A DNA stretch of 64,000 nt, taken from DASUPK01 sp963743575 (lineage in GTDB: Bacteria; Actinomycetota; Thermoleophilia; Solirubrobacterales; 70-9). How positions within the stretch are numbered: the first letter of the stretch is position 1; every line of letters starts with the position of its first letter. Below the pieces are notes generated by a model. That model had not been told where the DNA came from. It saw only the letters and a program-made list of their open reading frames with translations, and did no database searches. The DNA lies in NCBI GenBank assembly GCA_963743575.1, contig CAVUQC010000007.1, forward strand, positions 806,001 to 870,000. The letters are read 5' to 3'. Shown in pieces: positions 45,606-53,585 of the stretch. The position numbers and the translations under genes are program-made.

Positions 45606-46348
45606 CTGCCCGGCAGTCTCTTGGCCAGCGCCGGCAAGACGAACTTCAGGTCCGCCGCCAGCGTCCGGGCATTGCGGTCGCGGCCGCGGCGGTACTCGTC
45701 CACGGTCAGCGGCTTGTCCGAGATGCCGTTCGCCAGGTTGTCGACCGAGCAGACCGGGGCGTAGGCCAAGGCCGCTTCGCCGGCGAGGATCGCCTCCGCG
45801 GCGATCGTCATCCCGACCATGTCCGCGACCTCGGCCAGGGCCCTCACCTCGGCCGGTGTCTCGAACCGCGGGCCGGTCGTCTGCGCGTAGACCCCGCCCG
45901 CCTCGAGCTCGGTGCCGGTGAGGGAGGCCCAGGCGCTTATCACGATGTCCCGCCAGTCGGGATCAAAGCCGGGGACCGAGTGGCCTCGCGGATCGTCGTA
46001 GAAGCTGGGCGCCGTCTCGGGGGCATAGAAGTCCTCCGGGCAGCTCAGCATTCCGACCTTGAGGTCCTTGTCCAGGCTGCCGACCGAGGCGAGCGCGAGC
46101 ACCCGGTTGCAGCCGAGCTCGCAGGCAGCGCGGATGTTGGCGCGGTGATCGACCAGGTGCGCCGGAATGGAGCGATCGAAGCCGTGCCGCGGGATGCCGA
46201 CGATGTCGCCGCCGTCCGTCGCCTCGACCGGGACTTCGCCGCCGGCGTCCACCTCGACCCGCTTGCCCTCCACGGGGTCGGCGCCCTCCGGAAGGCTGCT
46301 GCCGTGAATCACGCAGAGCCGGTCACCCTGGGGCCGCGGGGCGCTCAT
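45602..46348 (-). CDS. MTA/MTI phosphorylase (purine nucleoside phosphorylase family)
   Basis: The 248-residue PNP/MTAP-superfamily enzyme has LALASVGSLDKDLKVG, YAQTTGPRFETPAEVR and VGMTIAAEAILAGE (the phosphorylase Met-Thr-Glu motif), then CSVDNLANG. Coupling with the deaminase suggests it phosphorolyses methylthioinosine to hypoxanthine and methylthioribose-1-phosphate, although methylthioadenosine is possible. ATG 46348 has TAGAGT (46355-46360, minus strand) six bases upstream, reusing the ychF stop codon. Confidence 0.85.
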   Translation of the reverse strand: MSAPRPQGDRLCVIHGSSLPEGADPVEGKRVEVDAGGEVPVEATDGGDIVGIPRHGFDRSIPAHLVDHRANIRAACELGCNRVLALASVGSLDKDLKVGMLSCPEDFYAPETAPSFYDDPRGHSVPGFDPDWRDIVISAWASLTGTELEAGGVYAQTTGPRFETPAEVRALAEVADMVGMTIAAEAILAGEAALAYAPVCSVDNLANGISDKPLTVDEYRRGRDRNARTLAADLKFVLPALAKRLPGS

Positions 46349-46357
46349 GACCGGACT

Positions 46358-47431
46358 CTAGGTCCTGATGTGGATCACGTCGCCGTCCGCGACGACGTAG
46401 TCGCGGCCCTCGACGCGGAGCGTGCCGCGGTCGCGGGCGGCCGCGTAGCCGCCGGCATCGAGCAGCTCGTCCCAGGCGATTACCTCGGCGCGGACGAAGG
46501 CCTTCTGGATGTCGCCGTGCACCCGGCCGGCGGCGTCCCAGGCCGAGCCGCCGCGGTTCAGGGTGTGCGCCTGCGCGGGCTTGTCGGTGTCGGCCGTGAA
46601 GAAGCTCTCCAGCCGGAGCAGGTCGAAAGCGGCCCGGATCAGCCGCTCGAGCCCCGAGCGCTCGATGCCGAGCTCGCCGCGCATCTCCTCCGCCTCCTCC
46701 TCGTCGAGCTCGCGCAGGTCAGCCTCGATGCGAGCCGAGATCACGATCACCTTCGCGTCCATCCCCTCTGCGTGGCCGAGCAGCTCCGGCGGGGCCTCGG
46801 TCTCGCCCTCGTCCACGTTCACCACGTACAGGACGGGCTTCCCGGTGAGCGGCGAGAGGCTGCGCATCGCGTCCGGGGCCGTCTCGGGAACCGGGACCTC
46901 GCGGACCGGGCGACCGCTCTGGAGCGCGTCCACCACCCGCTCGAGCCAATCGCGCTCGGCGACGGTCGCCTTGTCGCCGCCGCGAGCCTGCTTCGTGACC
47001 CGCTCGAGGCGGCGCTCGGCGCTCTCCAGGTCGGCGGCGAGCAGCTCCGTCTCGATCAGCTCGGCGTCGGCGACCGGGTCGACGCGCCCCTCGGGGTGGG
47101 CCACGGCGCCCGAGCCGTGCGCACGGATCACGTGGCAGATCGCGTCGGTCTCACGGATCGAGGCCAGGAACTGGTTGCCGAGCCCCTCCCCCTGCGACGC
47201 GCCCTTGACCAGGCCGGCGATGTCGTGGAAGTAGATGGTCTCGTGGACCGTCTCCGAGGCGCCGAGCATCCCCGCGATCCGATCGAGCCGCTCATCCGGG
47301 ACGCCGACGACCGCGACGTTCGGCTCGACCGTCGTGAACGGATAGTCCCCGGTCTCGGCGCCGGCGGCAGTCAGCGCGTTGAACAGGGTCGACTTGCCCG
47401 CGTTGGGCATCCCGACGATCCCGATCTTCAT
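46358..47431 (-). CDS. ychF: Redox-regulated P-loop NTPase YchF
   Basis: The 357-residue Obg-family ATPase has Walker A GMPNAGKSTLFNALT, DIAGLVKGASQGEGLGNQFL (G3 region) and a C-terminal TGS domain (about 275-357). It binds ribosomes and prefers ATP. ATG 47431 overlaps the PAP2 stop by one base (TGATG). Its TAG stop doubles as the start of the next gene's -10 hexamer. Confidence 0.96.
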   Translation of the reverse strand: MKIGIVGMPNAGKSTLFNALTAAGAETGDYPFTTVEPNVAVVGVPDERLDRIAGMLGASETVHETIYFHDIAGLVKGASQGEGLGNQFLASIRETDAICHVIRAHGSGAVAHPEGRVDPVADAELIETELLAADLESAERRLERVTKQARGGDKATVAERDWLERVVDALQSGRPVREVPVPETAPDAMRSLSPLTGKPVLYVVNVDEGETEAPPELLGHAEGMDAKVIVISARIEADLRELDEEEAEEMRGELGIERSGLERLIRAAFDLLRLESFFTADTDKPAQAHTLNRGGSAWDAAGRVHGDIQKAFVRAEVIAWDELLDAGGYAAARDRGTLRVEGRDYVVADGDVIHIRT

Positions 47432-47922
47432 CAGAGTGGGACGACCAGGCCGAGGGCGGTGCCCAGGATGGCGCCGGCGACCACGTCGGAGGGGTAGTGC
47501 ATGCCGAGATACGGCCGGCAGACAGCGATCGCGCCCGCCAGGATGAAGAGGAACGCGGCCTCGGGGGCGATGCGCGTCATCGCCGTCGCGCAGGCGAAAG
47601 AGGAGGTGGCGTGAGCCGAGGGGAAGCTCAGCGAGCTGGGCGCCCCGCCGAGAGGCGGTAGGCCCTCGAGCACCGGCCGGGGGCGCCGGACGACGAGCTT
47701 GATCGCGAAGTTCAGCCCGATCGCGACCGGTCCGAGGAAACCCGCCACGACCCAGTCCTCGCCATTGTCCGGATCGACGAAGGCCATCACGATGCCGATC
47801 GCGAACCAGACCGCGCCGTACTCGCCGATCTTGCCGAGCGCCCTTCCGACGGCCTCCGCAGGCGGGCTGTGGAAGCGGGTTCGCATCGCAAGAAGGATCC
47901 GGCTGTCGAGGCGCTGGAGCAT
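47431..47922 (-). CDS. PAP2-family membrane phosphatase
   Basis: The 163-residue protein has about five helices and the three PAP2 motifs: KLVVRRPRP, FPSAHATSSFACA and RPYLGMHYPSDVVAG. Such enzymes dephosphorylate lipid phosphates, for instance undecaprenyl pyrophosphate or phosphatidic acid. ATG 47922 is preferred over a start at 47976 because TATTCT (47932-47937, minus strand) lies nine bases upstream and the longer form would cross the divergent promoter. It overlaps ychF. Confidence 0.88.
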   Translation of the reverse strand: MLQRLDSRILLAMRTRFHSPPAEAVGRALGKIGEYGAVWFAIGIVMAFVDPDNGEDWVVAGFLGPVAIGLNFAIKLVVRRPRPVLEGLPPLGGAPSSLSFPSAHATSSFACATAMTRIAPEAAFLFILAGAIAVCRPYLGMHYPSDVVAGAILGTALGLVVPL

Positions 47923-47931
47923 CGGCGCCGC

Positions 47932-47941
47932 AGAATACGGT
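47932..47941. promoter_or_regulatory. Overlapping divergent -10 elements
   Basis: TATTCT on the minus strand (47937 to 47932) and TACGGT on the plus strand (47936-47941) share two bases in a 25-base intergenic gap between the PAP2 and membrane-protein genes. RNA polymerase could occupy only one direction at a time. Confidence 0.5.
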
Positions 47942-47947
47942 TCGGCG

Positions 47948-48517
47948 GTGGCCTCCGACGCCGAGCGGTTGCACACCTACGAGGAGGACTTCCGCGAGGC
48001 GGGGCTGCCGCTCTTCAGCGAGGACATCTCCGCGGCCGAGGACATCTGGAACAGAGCCGCGCCGCTGCTCGGCCTGGTCTTCCTCGGCGAGATGCTCGGC
48101 GCCGGAAACCTCGACTGGAACTGGTGGCAGAACCTGCTGGCGGTGGCCGGCGGACTGGCGATCCTGCTCGTGGCGATCGCCGTCCTCAACAAGCTGCGCG
48201 GGCGCTCGTTCTCCGCGATCCCGCGGCGGCTCGGCAAGACCGAGCTCGCCGCCTTCGTGCTCGTCCCGGCAGTGTTGCCGCTGGTCTTTGGCGGCCAGTT
48301 CCGCAGCGCGCTGGTGACCGCGGGCGCGAACCTCCTGCTGCTCTGCCTGATCCATGCGATGGTCGGCCTCGGGCTGGTGGCGATCCCCCGCTGGGTGGTC
48401 TTCACCGACTCGACGTACCGCGAGGAGTTCTTGGACGAGCTCACCTCGGAGATGCGGAAGAGCTTCGAGGAGCGCGCGGCCTATCTGAAGCTGCGCGAGA
48501 ATCAGGCCAGTGGCTGA
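47948..48517 (+). CDS. Membrane protein of unknown function, upstream of BtrH-like gene
   Basis: The 189-residue protein starts with a soluble acidic segment (LHTYEEDFREAGLPLF), then about four hydrophobic helices (residues 50-70, 88-105, 112-140) and a charged C-terminus with FTDSTYREEFLDELTSEMRK. I recognise no family. GTG 47948 has TACGGT six bases upstream. It overlaps the BtrH-like gene by eight bases, so the two are probably produced together. Confidence 0.72.
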   Translation: MASDAERLHTYEEDFREAGLPLFSEDISAAEDIWNRAAPLLGLVFLGEMLGAGNLDWNWWQNLLAVAGGLAILLVAIAVLNKLRGRSFSAIPRRLGKTELAAFVLVPAVLPLVFGGQFRSALVTAGANLLLLCLIHAMVGLGLVAIPRWVVFTDSTYREEFLDELTSEMRKSFEERAAYLKLRENQASG

Positions 48518-49502
48518 AACCGCCAACAGGGTGATGGTGCCCGGCTATCGGCATGTGCCGGGGAAGCACTGCGGCTCCACCGCGCTGCGGAACCTGCTTG
48601 CGTTTCACGGGGTGGAGATCTCCGAGGAGATGGCCTTCGGGCTCGGCGCCGGCGCGTGCTTCTACTACGTGGTCCTGGACGAGACCTCGCCGAGCCGGTT
48701 CACCAACGGGCGGGCGGCTCGGCTGGAGGAGAACTTCCTCGAGCTCACCGAGGTGCCCCTGCGGCTGCTCACCGAGAGGGACCCGGATGCGTCCTGGGAG
48801 CTCGCGAAGGCCGACGTCGACGCCGGCCGGCCGGCCCTGCTGCTCACGGACCTCTACTACCTGGACCATTACGGCCGCTCGGCGCACTTCCCCGGCCACG
48901 CCGTGGTCCTGGCCGGCTACGACGACGAGTTCGCCTGGCTCTCGGACACAGCCTTCGAGGACCTGCAGACCACATCGCTGGAGAGCCTGAAGGAGGCCCG
49001 TCACTCGCAGCAACCGATCTTTCCGCTCGAGGGTCACGTCGTGGACCTGCCCGAGGGAACGGAGCTCAGCCGCGACGACCTGCTCGCGCGCGCCCCGAAG
49101 GCGATCGAGCGGGCGGCGAGCCAGATGCTCGAGCCGCCGCTCGGGGATTTCGAGGGACTGCCGGCGCTCCGGCGCTTCGCCGCCGAGGTGGGCGACTGGC
49201 CGGACGCTGCCGAGGACTGGCAGTGGTGCGCCCGCTTCCTCTACCAGGTGATCGAGCGCCGCGGAACCGGCGGGGGCAACTTCCGGAAGATGTACTCGCG
49301 GTTCCTGGAGGAGGCGGGTTATGAGCAGTCTGCGCTGGCCCGCGAGGCGTCGGACGACTGGAGCAGCGTCGCGATCGCAGCCCGCACGGCCAGCGAGCCG
49401 GACGACGCAGACTCCGCACACTGGCGCGAGCTCTCAGAGGCGGCTGCGAAGGTGCTCGACAGCGAGGAGCGGCTCTGGGCCGCCCTCGCCAAGCGCGGCT
49501 GA
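48510..49502 (+). CDS. BtrH N-terminal / DUF4872-like putative cysteine acyltransferase or peptidase
   Basis: The 330-residue protein matches the BtrH-like architecture: PGKHCGSTALRNLLAFHG with a nucleophile-type Cys21 at the start of a papain-fold helix, and a later FPGHAVVLAGYDDE with the His, then an all-helical C-terminal domain. BtrH transfers an acyl chain from an ACP to an aminoglycoside in butirosin synthesis, but no ACP or pathway genes are nearby, so the substrate is open. GTG 48510 overlaps the membrane-protein gene by eight bases. Confidence 0.75.
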   Translation: MAETANRVMVPGYRHVPGKHCGSTALRNLLAFHGVEISEEMAFGLGAGACFYYVVLDETSPSRFTNGRAARLEENFLELTEVPLRLLTERDPDASWELAKADVDAGRPALLLTDLYYLDHYGRSAHFPGHAVVLAGYDDEFAWLSDTAFEDLQTTSLESLKEARHSQQPIFPLEGHVVDLPEGTELSRDDLLARAPKAIERAASQMLEPPLGDFEGLPALRRFAAEVGDWPDAAEDWQWCARFLYQVIERRGTGGGNFRKMYSRFLEEAGYEQSALAREASDDWSSVAIAARTASEPDDADSAHWRELSEAAAKVLDSEERLWAALAKRG

Positions 49503-49503
49503 G

Positions 49504-49722
49504 CTAGCCGCCGAAGCCGATCTTCTGGGGCGTCGTGGCGCTCCGAATGAAGACGACCTGCCGCAGGTCGATCGAGACCATGCCCTCCTCCGCGTCGAGG
49601 TCGAGCCACCCGTCCGCCTTCTCCAGGGCCTTGCGCAGGTCCTTGAGCTTGCCGTCGTCGATCCTCACCTCGACGACCTGTCCTCCCGAGAACCCGATCG
49701 AAACTCGCTCTGCAGATGTCAT
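49504..49722 (-). CDS. Small protein of unknown function downstream of methylmalonyl-CoA epimerase
   Basis: The 72-residue soluble protein (VSIGFSGGQVVEVRIDDGKLKDLRKAL...) is predicted beta-beta-alpha-beta, similar in shape to small actinobacterial ATP- or RNA-binding conserved proteins, without a named family. ATG 49722 overlaps the epimerase stop by one base (TGATG), implying cotranslation. A TTG at 49725 is also in frame. Confidence 0.72.
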   Translation of the reverse strand: MTSAERVSIGFSGGQVVEVRIDDGKLKDLRKALEKADGWLDLDAEEGMVSIDLRQVVFIRSATTPQKIGFGG

Positions 49723-50132
49723 CAATGCTCCTTGGCCGGTTCGACGATCTCTGTCAGCACCCCGCCCGTCGAGCGCGGATGCAAAAACGCAACGCGAGAG
49801 TTGCGGATTCCCACTCTAGCCTCTGAGTCGATCAAGTCGACTCCAGCTTCGCTGAGCTGCCCGAGCACCTCGTCTATGTCCTCGACGGCATAGGCGACGT
49901 GGTGCAGGCCCGGCCCGCGCTTCTCGAGGTACTTGCCGACCGGCGTCTCGGGGCCGAGCGGCCGGAGCAACTCGACGTGCCCATCGCCGACGTCGAGCAG
50001 CGCCGCCTCGACTCCCTGGGACTCCACCGTCTCCCGATGGGCCAGGGGCATGCCGAGTGTCTTCTCGTAGAGAGCGAGCGCTCCCTCGAGGTCGTCGGTG
50101 GCGACGCCGATGTGATCGATCCGGCCGAGCAC
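49722..50132 (-). CDS. mce: Methylmalonyl-CoA epimerase
   Basis: The 136-residue VOC-fold enzyme interconverts (R)- and (S)-methylmalonyl-CoA in propionate metabolism. It has RIDHIGVATDDLEGALALYE with the metal His, the VELLRPLGPETPVGKYLEKRG motif typical of the family, LHHVAYAVEDI, and terminal Glu in LTEIVEP. GTG 50132 has TAGACT (50142-50147, minus strand) nine bases upstream, reusing the DUF1385 stop codon. Confidence 0.94.
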   Translation of the reverse strand: MLGRIDHIGVATDDLEGALALYEKTLGMPLAHRETVESQGVEAALLDVGDGHVELLRPLGPETPVGKYLEKRGPGLHHVAYAVEDIDEVLGQLSEAGVDLIDSEARVGIRNSRVAFLHPRSTGGVLTEIVEPAKEH

Positions 50133-50144
50133 GGGCGGTGCAGT

Positions 50145-51017
50145 CTACGTAGCGGGCAGCGGATCTCCCGGCGCGGTCTCCGCCTCCGCCTCCTGTTCCA
50201 CCCGGAGGATCTCGCGCAGCGCCGCAACGCTGACCTCGAGCTGCTCAGGGGTCGGCTCCTTGGTCGCGATCAGGCGCTGGATCTCATGGCCGGGGCGATG
50301 GAACGCGCGGGCGGCCGCGCTGCCGGGGTTGCGCTCGCTCCATGCGAACATCTCAGCGGCCACTGACGCGCTGCACACTCCCACCGCCGCGCGAGCAACG
50401 GGGCCTGGGTTCTCGAGCGCTCGTTCGAGCAGCAGCTGCCCGGCCGCCGAGAGCACCAGCATCGGCACGACCAGGTTGGAACCACAGCGCTCGTGTTCCT
50501 TGGTGGCCGACGCCGGGTCATCGGAGCCGGCCTCATAGGCGCCGATCGCCTTGTGCTCGGCGCCGTGGTACGCGGCGAGATTGCGGTCGCTCAGGGCGAC
50601 CATCGCGGGCGCCAGTCCGAGGGCGGCCTGCACGAGCTCGCCGGTCGCACTCGCCTTCTTGCGACGCAGCGCCCGGCTGGCGCTGGAGGCGATGAACATC
50701 GCGGCGATCACCCGGATGTCCTCGAAGGGCAGCCGCGCAGCGCGCAGCTTCAGCCGCAGGGTCGGGATCAGCAGGAAGGCTTCGGCGAGCCGCAGCGGGC
50801 CACGGAGCAGCGGGACTCGAACCGCGAGGTCCGGCGCCAGCGCCGGCTTGGGGCCGGAGGCGACCTGGATCTCTCCATCCTGGTCGCGGGCTGCGGCGGC
50901 CCAGGAGGTCGGGCCGTGGATCAGCAGGCCGTTGCGCAGAGCCATCCCCCCGAGGCGGAGCACGTAGCGCTCCTCCTCGGCCGGGGTCGATGCCTGGTTG
51001 CCGTTCGTCTCGCTCAT
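50145..51017 (-). CDS. DUF1385 family membrane protein
   Basis: The 290-residue protein has the DUF1385 hallmarks: RLGGMALRNGLLIHGP near the N-terminus, YHGAEHKAIGAYE (conserved His/Glu) in the middle, and several hydrophobic segments. Function is unknown across the family. ATG 51017 overlaps the M20 peptidase stop as ATGA. The N-terminal 20 residues are polar and poorly conserved in type. Confidence 0.85.
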   Translation of the reverse strand: MSETNGNQASTPAEEERYVLRLGGMALRNGLLIHGPTSWAAAARDQDGEIQVASGPKPALAPDLAVRVPLLRGPLRLAEAFLLIPTLRLKLRAARLPFEDIRVIAAMFIASSASRALRRKKASATGELVQAALGLAPAMVALSDRNLAAYHGAEHKAIGAYEAGSDDPASATKEHERCGSNLVVPMLVLSAAGQLLLERALENPGPVARAAVGVCSASVAAEMFAWSERNPGSAAARAFHRPGHEIQRLIATKEPTPEQLEVSVAALREILRVEQEAEAETAPGDPLPAT

Positions 51018-52294
51018 CCGAGCATCCTCTGCGGCAGCTCGTAGAAGAACCGCGACGAGAGCTCGACGTCGGAGGCGGGAACGCGCTCGTCCGCGCCGTG
51101 GATCAGCGGAGCCGAGCTCAGCAGGTCGATCTCGCGGTGGGGGCAAAAGCCGTAGACGACCGCGTCCGGGAAGGCCGTGCGGAAGGGATTGCTGTCGCTG
51201 AAGCCGGGCATCACGGTCGGCGCGATATCGGCACCCGGGTCGGCGTCGGCGAGCCAGGCGCGGATCGCGTCGGCGAGCGGCGAATCCATCGGGGAGCTGT
51301 TGCCCACCACGGCCTCGCTGAACTCGACCTCGTAGTCGCCCTCGCCGATCAGGGCCGAGAGCTGCGCAAGGGCGTCATCCTTGCCCTGCCCCGGAGGCAC
51401 CCGGCAGTCGATCAGCGCCTCGGCCTCCGAGGGAATCACGTTGGCCTTCTTGCCGGCAGCGACCCTCGTCGGGGTGAGGGTGACGCCCAGCATCGGCTCG
51501 ACCAGGTAGTCGGCGAGCAGCGGCTCCTCGGCACGCAGCCGTTCGAGCCCCGCGCGAACGCCCTCCTCGCCGGGGAAGGACTCCCCGAAGAGCGCTTGGA
51601 GCAGCGCCTCCCCGACATCGGTCGGCTCGGGGGGCGGCTGCTCGGAGAGCGCGGCGAGATATCCCGCCAGCTTGAGCAGCGCGTTGTCGCCGATCCGCGG
51701 CAGGCTGGCGTGACCCGCCTCGCCGTGGGTCCGAAGCTTCATCCGGAAGATCCCCTTCTCCCCGACGCTCAGGGTGTAGAGCCGCCTGCCCGCGAACTCG
51801 AGCAGCTGCCCCCCGCCCTCGTTGACTACGAAGTCGCTGCGCACGGCCTCCGGCTGCTCCTGACAGAGCCACTGAGCCCCGAGCCCACCGCCGACCTCCT
51901 CGTCGGCCGTGATCACGAGCTTCAGCTCGCCCGATCGCGGGCGCCAGCCGCTGCCGCCCAGAGCGACGGCCGCGGCGACCTCCGCGGCGACCTGCCCCTT
52001 CATGTCGAGCGCGCCGCGCCCGCGCACCCAGCCGTCTTCCACATCACCGGCCCAGGGGTCGAAGCTCCACTCATCAGGATCCGCGCGAACGGTGTCCACG
52101 TGCCCGAGGAAGGTGAGGGTCGGCCCATCGCCCGCGCCGTGCAGGCAGGCAATCAGGTTGGCCCGGCCGGGCTCGGCCTCGAGGATTTGGCACTCGTAGC
52201 CGGCTGCAGTCAGCGACCCCTTCAGGAAGTCCTGAACCGGCGCCTCGTTGCCGGGCGGGTTGACGGTGTCGGTCTGGATCAGGCGGCCGAGCAA
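51014..52294 (-). CDS. M20-family metallopeptidase/deacylase (ArgE/DapE/CPG2-like), N-terminus frameshifted
   Basis: The 426-residue enzyme has the zinc-binding set of M20 proteins: LGHVDTVRADP, GRGALDMKGQ, ITADEEVGG (catalytic Glu) and PVMPGFSDSNPFR before the C-terminal HGADERVP His. Conserved-looking sequence (GLGTWAVELLGRL) continues upstream of the only in-frame start, TTG 52294, to a stop. An ATG at 52349 with TAAGCT eight bases upstream lies one frame off, so the true start is probably 52349 with one extra or two missing bases near 52300-52340. TAAGCT begins with the chrA stop codon. Confidence 0.85.
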   Translation of the reverse strand: MLGRLIQTDTVNPPGNEAPVQDFLKGSLTAAGYECQILEAEPGRANLIACLHGAGDGPTLTFLGHVDTVRADPDEWSFDPWAGDVEDGWVRGRGALDMKGQVAAEVAAAVALGGSGWRPRSGELKLVITADEEVGGGLGAQWLCQEQPEAVRSDFVVNEGGGQLLEFAGRRLYTLSVGEKGIFRMKLRTHGEAGHASLPRIGDNALLKLAGYLAALSEQPPPEPTDVGEALLQALFGESFPGEEGVRAGLERLRAEEPLLADYLVEPMLGVTLTPTRVAAGKKANVIPSEAEALIDCRVPPGQGKDDALAQLSALIGEGDYEVEFSEAVVGNSSPMDSPLADAIRAWLADADPGADIAPTVMPGFSDSNPFRTAFPDAVVYGFCPHREIDLLSSAPLIHGADERVPASDVELSSRFFYELPQRMLG

Positions 52295-52360
52295 TTCGAC
52301 CGCCCAGGTGCCGAGACCCTCCGGGACTGCCGTTGCGGTGCCCCTCCATCTGGCTCCAGC

Positions 52361-53509
52361 TTAGGGAAGGGGCGCACCCATCAGCGCGAGCGCCGCTCCC
52401 ACCCCGCCCGACGCGACCAGCGTCTCGACCACGCTGCGGCGCGCGACCAGCAGGCTGAGGGCGGCCGCGGCGAGAACCGCGATCTGCCAGGTCTCGTCGA
52501 TCCCGCCTGCCAGGGTCACGGCGGAGCCGAGGATCGCTCCGATCGCAGCCGGGCCGGCCCCGTCGAGAAAAGCGCGAGCGCGATCGTTCGCTCGCAGCCG
52601 CTCGAAGCGGCCGCCGCCGAGCAGGATGAAGGAGAAGCTCGGGGTGAACGCGACCAGCGCGGCGAGCACGGCTCCACCGACTCCATGGGCCGCGTAGCCG
52701 ACGGCAGCCACCGTCGCGACCACCGGCCCGGGCGTGACCTGCCCGAGCGCCACAGCGTTCAGGAACTGCGCGTCCGACATCCAGTGATAGACGTGGACCG
52801 CGTCCTGCTGCATCAGCGGGATGATCACGAAGCCGCCGCCGAACGAAAGGGCGCCGACCTTGAAGGCGGTCCACGCCAGGGCCCCGATGCCGCCGGTCGA
52901 GGCCACGGCGACCGGCAGCGGCCACCAGATCCCCGTCGCCCCGGCCGGACGGCGCCGGCCGAACATCTCCAGCAGCCCGCAGGCCACCAGCACCAGGACG
53001 AGATAGGGGCCGATCGCGATCGCCGCCGCGACCCCGGCGAGCAGATAGATCAGCCAGCGGGGGAGGTGCCCGTGCCCCTCCATCGCGTGGTGGTAGCTCG
53101 GCCCGACCAGCTCACTCCCCGCCCGTACCGCCACCGCGGCCACCGCCGCACCTGCCCCGGCACCCGCGCCCCGGACCCAGTCCGGTGGCGAGGAGGAGAG
53201 AAACAGCACCGAGAGGGCGATGACCATGACGACCGCCGGCACGACGAACCCGAGGCCGCCGACCACCGCTCCAAGCGGGCCGCCGACGCGATACGCGCAG
53301 AAGATCGAGAGCTGTGTCGAGGAGGGCCCCGGGAGGAGCGAGCAGGCGGCGTTGGCGTCCTCGAAGGCGCGGGCGTCCATCCAGCCGTTCTTGCGGACGA
53401 CGAGCTCGCGCAGGAGCGTGATGTGGGCCGGCGGGCCGCCGAAGCCGATCAACCCGATCCGCAGCCACTCCCTCGCGATCGTCCCGACCGGCGCGGTTGG
53501 GCGGTTCAT
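52361..53509 (-). CDS. chrA: Chromate transporter ChrA
   Basis: The 382-residue protein is a two-domain CHR transporter of about 10-12 helices. Each half has the signature: FGGPPAHITLLRELVVRK in the first and LSFGGGFVIIPLMQQDAV with WMSDAQFLNAVALGQVTPGP in the second. It exports chromate by a proton/sulfate-dependent mechanism. ATG 53509 (MNRPTAPVG) fits the family start. It diverges from rarA. Confidence 0.93.
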   Translation of the reverse strand: MNRPTAPVGTIAREWLRIGLIGFGGPPAHITLLRELVVRKNGWMDARAFEDANAACSLLPGPSSTQLSIFCAYRVGGPLGAVVGGLGFVVPAVVMVIALSVLFLSSSPPDWVRGAGAGAGAAVAAVAVRAGSELVGPSYHHAMEGHGHLPRWLIYLLAGVAAAIAIGPYLVLVLVACGLLEMFGRRRPAGATGIWWPLPVAVASTGGIGALAWTAFKVGALSFGGGFVIIPLMQQDAVHVYHWMSDAQFLNAVALGQVTPGPVVATVAAVGYAAHGVGGAVLAALVAFTPSFSFILLGGGRFERLRANDRARAFLDGAGPAAIGAILGSAVTLAGGIDETWQIAVLAAAALSLLVARRSVVETLVASGGVGAALALMGAPLP

Positions 53510-53585
53510 ACTGCGGCAGCATGTCAAGCGCCAATCCGGAGCTGGACGACGCGGTGGAAACCGCGAGGCCCCCGTCGGGGTCGAA

